A program made the position numbers and the translations under genes. The notes beneath the pieces are model-generated. The model did no database searches. It was not told where the DNA came from and saw only the letters and a program-made list of their open reading frames with translations. A DNA stretch of 64,000 bases from Nocardia mangyaensis (GTDB taxonomy: Bacteria > Actinomycetota > Actinomycetes > Mycobacteriales > Mycobacteriaceae), in contig NZ_CP018082.1 in NCBI RefSeq assembly GCF_001886715.1, forward strand, positions 868,001 through 932,000. Reading direction: 5' to 3'. This document shows, one piece after another, positions 62,249-64,000 of the stretch (position 1 is its first letter; every line of letters begins with the position of its first letter).

Positions 62249-64000
62249 ATGAGCACAGTACGGTTCCAGCGCCGTGCCCGGCGCGAGATGCCGCGTACCC
62301 CCGGTGGCGAGGTCACTCTGCAGCCGCCGCCCGAGATCCCGCGGATCACCCCGGGCAGTCTGCTGATGAAGCTGATGCCCGTCGTGATGGTGGTCGGCAT
62401 GGTCGGCATGATGGCGCTGATGTTCACGACGGGCGGGCGCAACATCGCGTCGAACCCGATGATGATGATGTTCCCGATGATGATGATCATGTCGATGGTC
62501 ATGATGTTCGCGGGTCAGGGCGGGGGTAAGGGCGCGAAGGCCGCCGAGGCCAACGAGGACCGCAAAGACTACCTGCGCTACCTCGACCAGGTGCGCAAGG
62601 ACGTCGACGAGACCGCGACCCAGCAGCGTGCCGCCGTCGAGTGGAGCCACCCCGAGCCCGGCCTGATCTGGATGCTCGCCGGCACCAGCCGCATGTGGGA
62701 GCGCCGCTCCGGCGACAAGGACTTCTGCCACGCTCGCATCGGCCTCGGCGGTCAGCGGCTGGCGACCAGGCTGGTCGCCCCGGAGACCGGTCCGGTCGAG
62801 GAGCTCGAGCCGATCGCCGCGGTCTCGCTGCGCCGCTTCGTCCGCGCGCATTCCACGGTGCCGGATCTGCCGACCGCGATCGCGGTGAAGGGCTTCGGCA
62901 CCGTCGCCCTCGACGGCGACCGCGCCCAGGCCCGCGACATGACCCGCGCGATGCTGTTGCAGCTGTGCATGTTCCAGGCGCCCGACCAGGTGCTCGTCGC
63001 CGTGGTCTGTGGCCCGGACACCGCCCGCGAATGGGAGTGGACCAAGTGGCTGCCACACACCCAGCACCCCGATTCCCAGGACGGCATCGGCACCCAGCGC
63101 ATGTTCTACGGCTCGATTCGCGAGGCGATGACCGGCCTGCACCCGCTGCTCGGCAACCGGGTGCGCTACTCGCGTAACCAGCCGAACAACCCGAACATGG
63201 TGCACGTGGTGATCGTGGTCGACGGCGGCCTGCTCGAGGCCGAGGACGATCAGCTGCGGGAGTCCGGCTTCGAGGGCGTCACCATCATCGACCTGTGCAA
63301 TTACGCCCCGCGCCTTGCTATTTCGCGTGGCATCAAGATGGTCGTCGAGGACGGCGAGTGCCTCGGTCGCGGCGCCACCGGCAACCAGGAACGCTTCGCC
63401 ACCATCGACCGGGTCAGCGTCGAGCAGGCCCAGCAGGCCGCGCGCAGGCTCGCGCCCTACCGCGCGGCGACCCAGCGCAGCAGCGACGTGGAGACCGACG
63501 AGACCGAGACGATCTCCACCTGGTCACAGCTGATGAGCCTGGGCGACATCGGCAACTTCAACCCGGCCAGCGCCTGGCGTCCCCGCTACGGCCGCGAACG
63601 CCTGCGCGTGCCGTTCGGCGTCGGCGCCGACGGTGCCCCGGTGGAACTCGACATCAAGGAAGCCGCCGAGAACGGGATGGGCCCGCACGGCCTGTGCATC
63701 GGCGCGACCGGTTCCGGTAAATCGGAGTTCCTGCGCACCCTGGTGCTCAGCCTGCTGGCCACTCACTCGCCCGACCAGCTCAACCTGGTCCTGGTCGACT
63801 TCAAGGGCGGTGCGACCTTCCTCGGTCTCGACGGTGTCCCGCATGTCGCCGCGGTCATCACCAACCTCGAGGACGAAGCCGACCTCGTCGACCGTATGAA
63901 GGACGCGCTGGCCGGTGAGATGAACCGCCGCCAGGAGGTCCTGCGCCAGGCGGGCAACTTCGCCAACGTCTCCGAATACGAAAAGGCCCGTGCGGCAGGC
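62249..64000 (+). CDS. eccC: Type VII secretion motor ATPase EccC (ESX-4-like locus B, 3' partial)
   Basis: The first 584 codons are in the window and the gene continues past the right edge. It starts at ATG 62249 with GGGGGAG nine bases upstream. Two Met-rich membrane helices (about 37-90) and the first FtsK/SpoIIIE ATPase domain are present, with Walker A Gly-Ala-Thr-Gly-Ser-Gly-Lys-Ser at 485-492. These are exactly the residue numbers of the locus A protein. Walker B Leu-Val-Leu-Val-Asp-Phe-Lys-Gly-Gly follows. The close match over the whole N-terminus shows the two motors are related by duplication. The esx substrate genes of ESX-4 would be expected beyond the edge. Confidence 0.95.
   Translation, partial: MSTVRFQRRARREMPRTPGGEVTLQPPPEIPRITPGSLLMKLMPVVMVVGMVGMMALMFTTGGRNIASNPMMMMFPMMMIMSMVMMFAGQGGGKGAKAAEANEDRKDYLRYLDQVRKDVDETATQQRAAVEWSHPEPGLIWMLAGTSRMWERRSGDKDFCHARIGLGGQRLATRLVAPETGPVEELEPIAAVSLRRFVRAHSTVPDLPTAIAVKGFGTVALDGDRAQARDMTRAMLLQLCMFQAPDQVLVAVVCGPDTAREWEWTKWLPHTQHPDSQDGIGTQRMFYGSIREAMTGLHPLLGNRVRYSRNQPNNPNMVHVVIVVDGGLLEAEDDQLRESGFEGVTIIDLCNYAPRLAISRGIKMVVEDGECLGRGATGNQERFATIDRVSVEQAQQAARRLAPYRAATQRSSDVETDETETISTWSQLMSLGDIGNFNPASAWRPRYGRERLRVPFGVGADGAPVELDIKEAAENGMGPHGLCIGATGSGKSEFLRTLVLSLLATHSPDQLNLVLVDFKGGATFLGLDGVPHVAAVITNLEDEADLVDRMKDALAGEMNRRQEVLRQAGNFANVSEYEKARAAG

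Overview
The window is high-GC actinobacterial chromosome, most likely Nocardia or a close relative in the Mycobacteriales. The evidence is the PE, PPE, EspG, EspC and Ecc proteins of ESX-type secretion, an IF-1 that looks identical to the mycobacterial protein, and the order infA-rpmJ-rpsM-rpsK-rpsD-rpoA-rplQ-truA followed by an ESX-4 locus, as in mycobacteria. Genes are densely packed, with many ATGA or GTGA overlaps and no intergenic gap over 300 bases. I saw no tRNA, rRNA, insertion sequence, phage or CRISPR array.

Region 1 (2-24.1 kb) is the cargo end of a first type VII secretion (ESX) locus, called locus A here. It opens with a giant protein of more than 4,560 residues whose start lies upstream of the window. 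This protein has three HExxH metallopeptidase-like domains, a fourth copy without the zinc motif, a degenerate ADP-ribosyltransferase-like domain, a roughly 500-residue internal duplication, and Gly-x-Asp and Pro-Glu repeat tracts. Next come two tandem small paralogues, an EspB-like secreted protein, a protein with a possible YezG/DUF600 immunity-like domain, an EspG chaperone, two YbaB-like proteins, EspC- and EspA/EspE-like proteins, a PE-PPE pair with a second EspG, and an EsxB/EsxA-like WXG100 pair ending at a strong hairpin.

Region 2 (24.1-36.5 kb) holds the membrane machinery of locus A: eccE, eccB, eccA, eccD, mycP and a single-chain eccC, on alternating strands up to eccD. Region 3 (36.5-42.0 kb) carries a GNAT/GntR pair, a DUF4254 protein and a very long EspI-like MinD/ParA ATPase.

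Region 4 (42.2-47.0 kb) is the infA to truA translation/transcription operon. Region 5 (47.2-52.4 kb) is an accessory island of three related AraC regulators and two nitrilase homologues. Both nitrilase homologues lack the catalytic cysteine, and both are preceded by the same direct-repeat operator architecture. Region 6 (52.4-55.5 kb) holds csoR with a recognisable operator, mtnP, an Rv3651-like protein and an FMN reductase.

Region 7 (55.5-64.0 kb) is a second ESX locus with eccE, eccB, a small secreted protein, mycP, eccD and the first 584 codons of eccC, which runs off the right edge. Its eccB(+) mycP(-) eccD(-) eccC(+) order next to truA matches mycobacterial ESX-4. Two ESX machines therefore lie about 19 kb apart, on either side of the core ribosomal operon and the accessory island.
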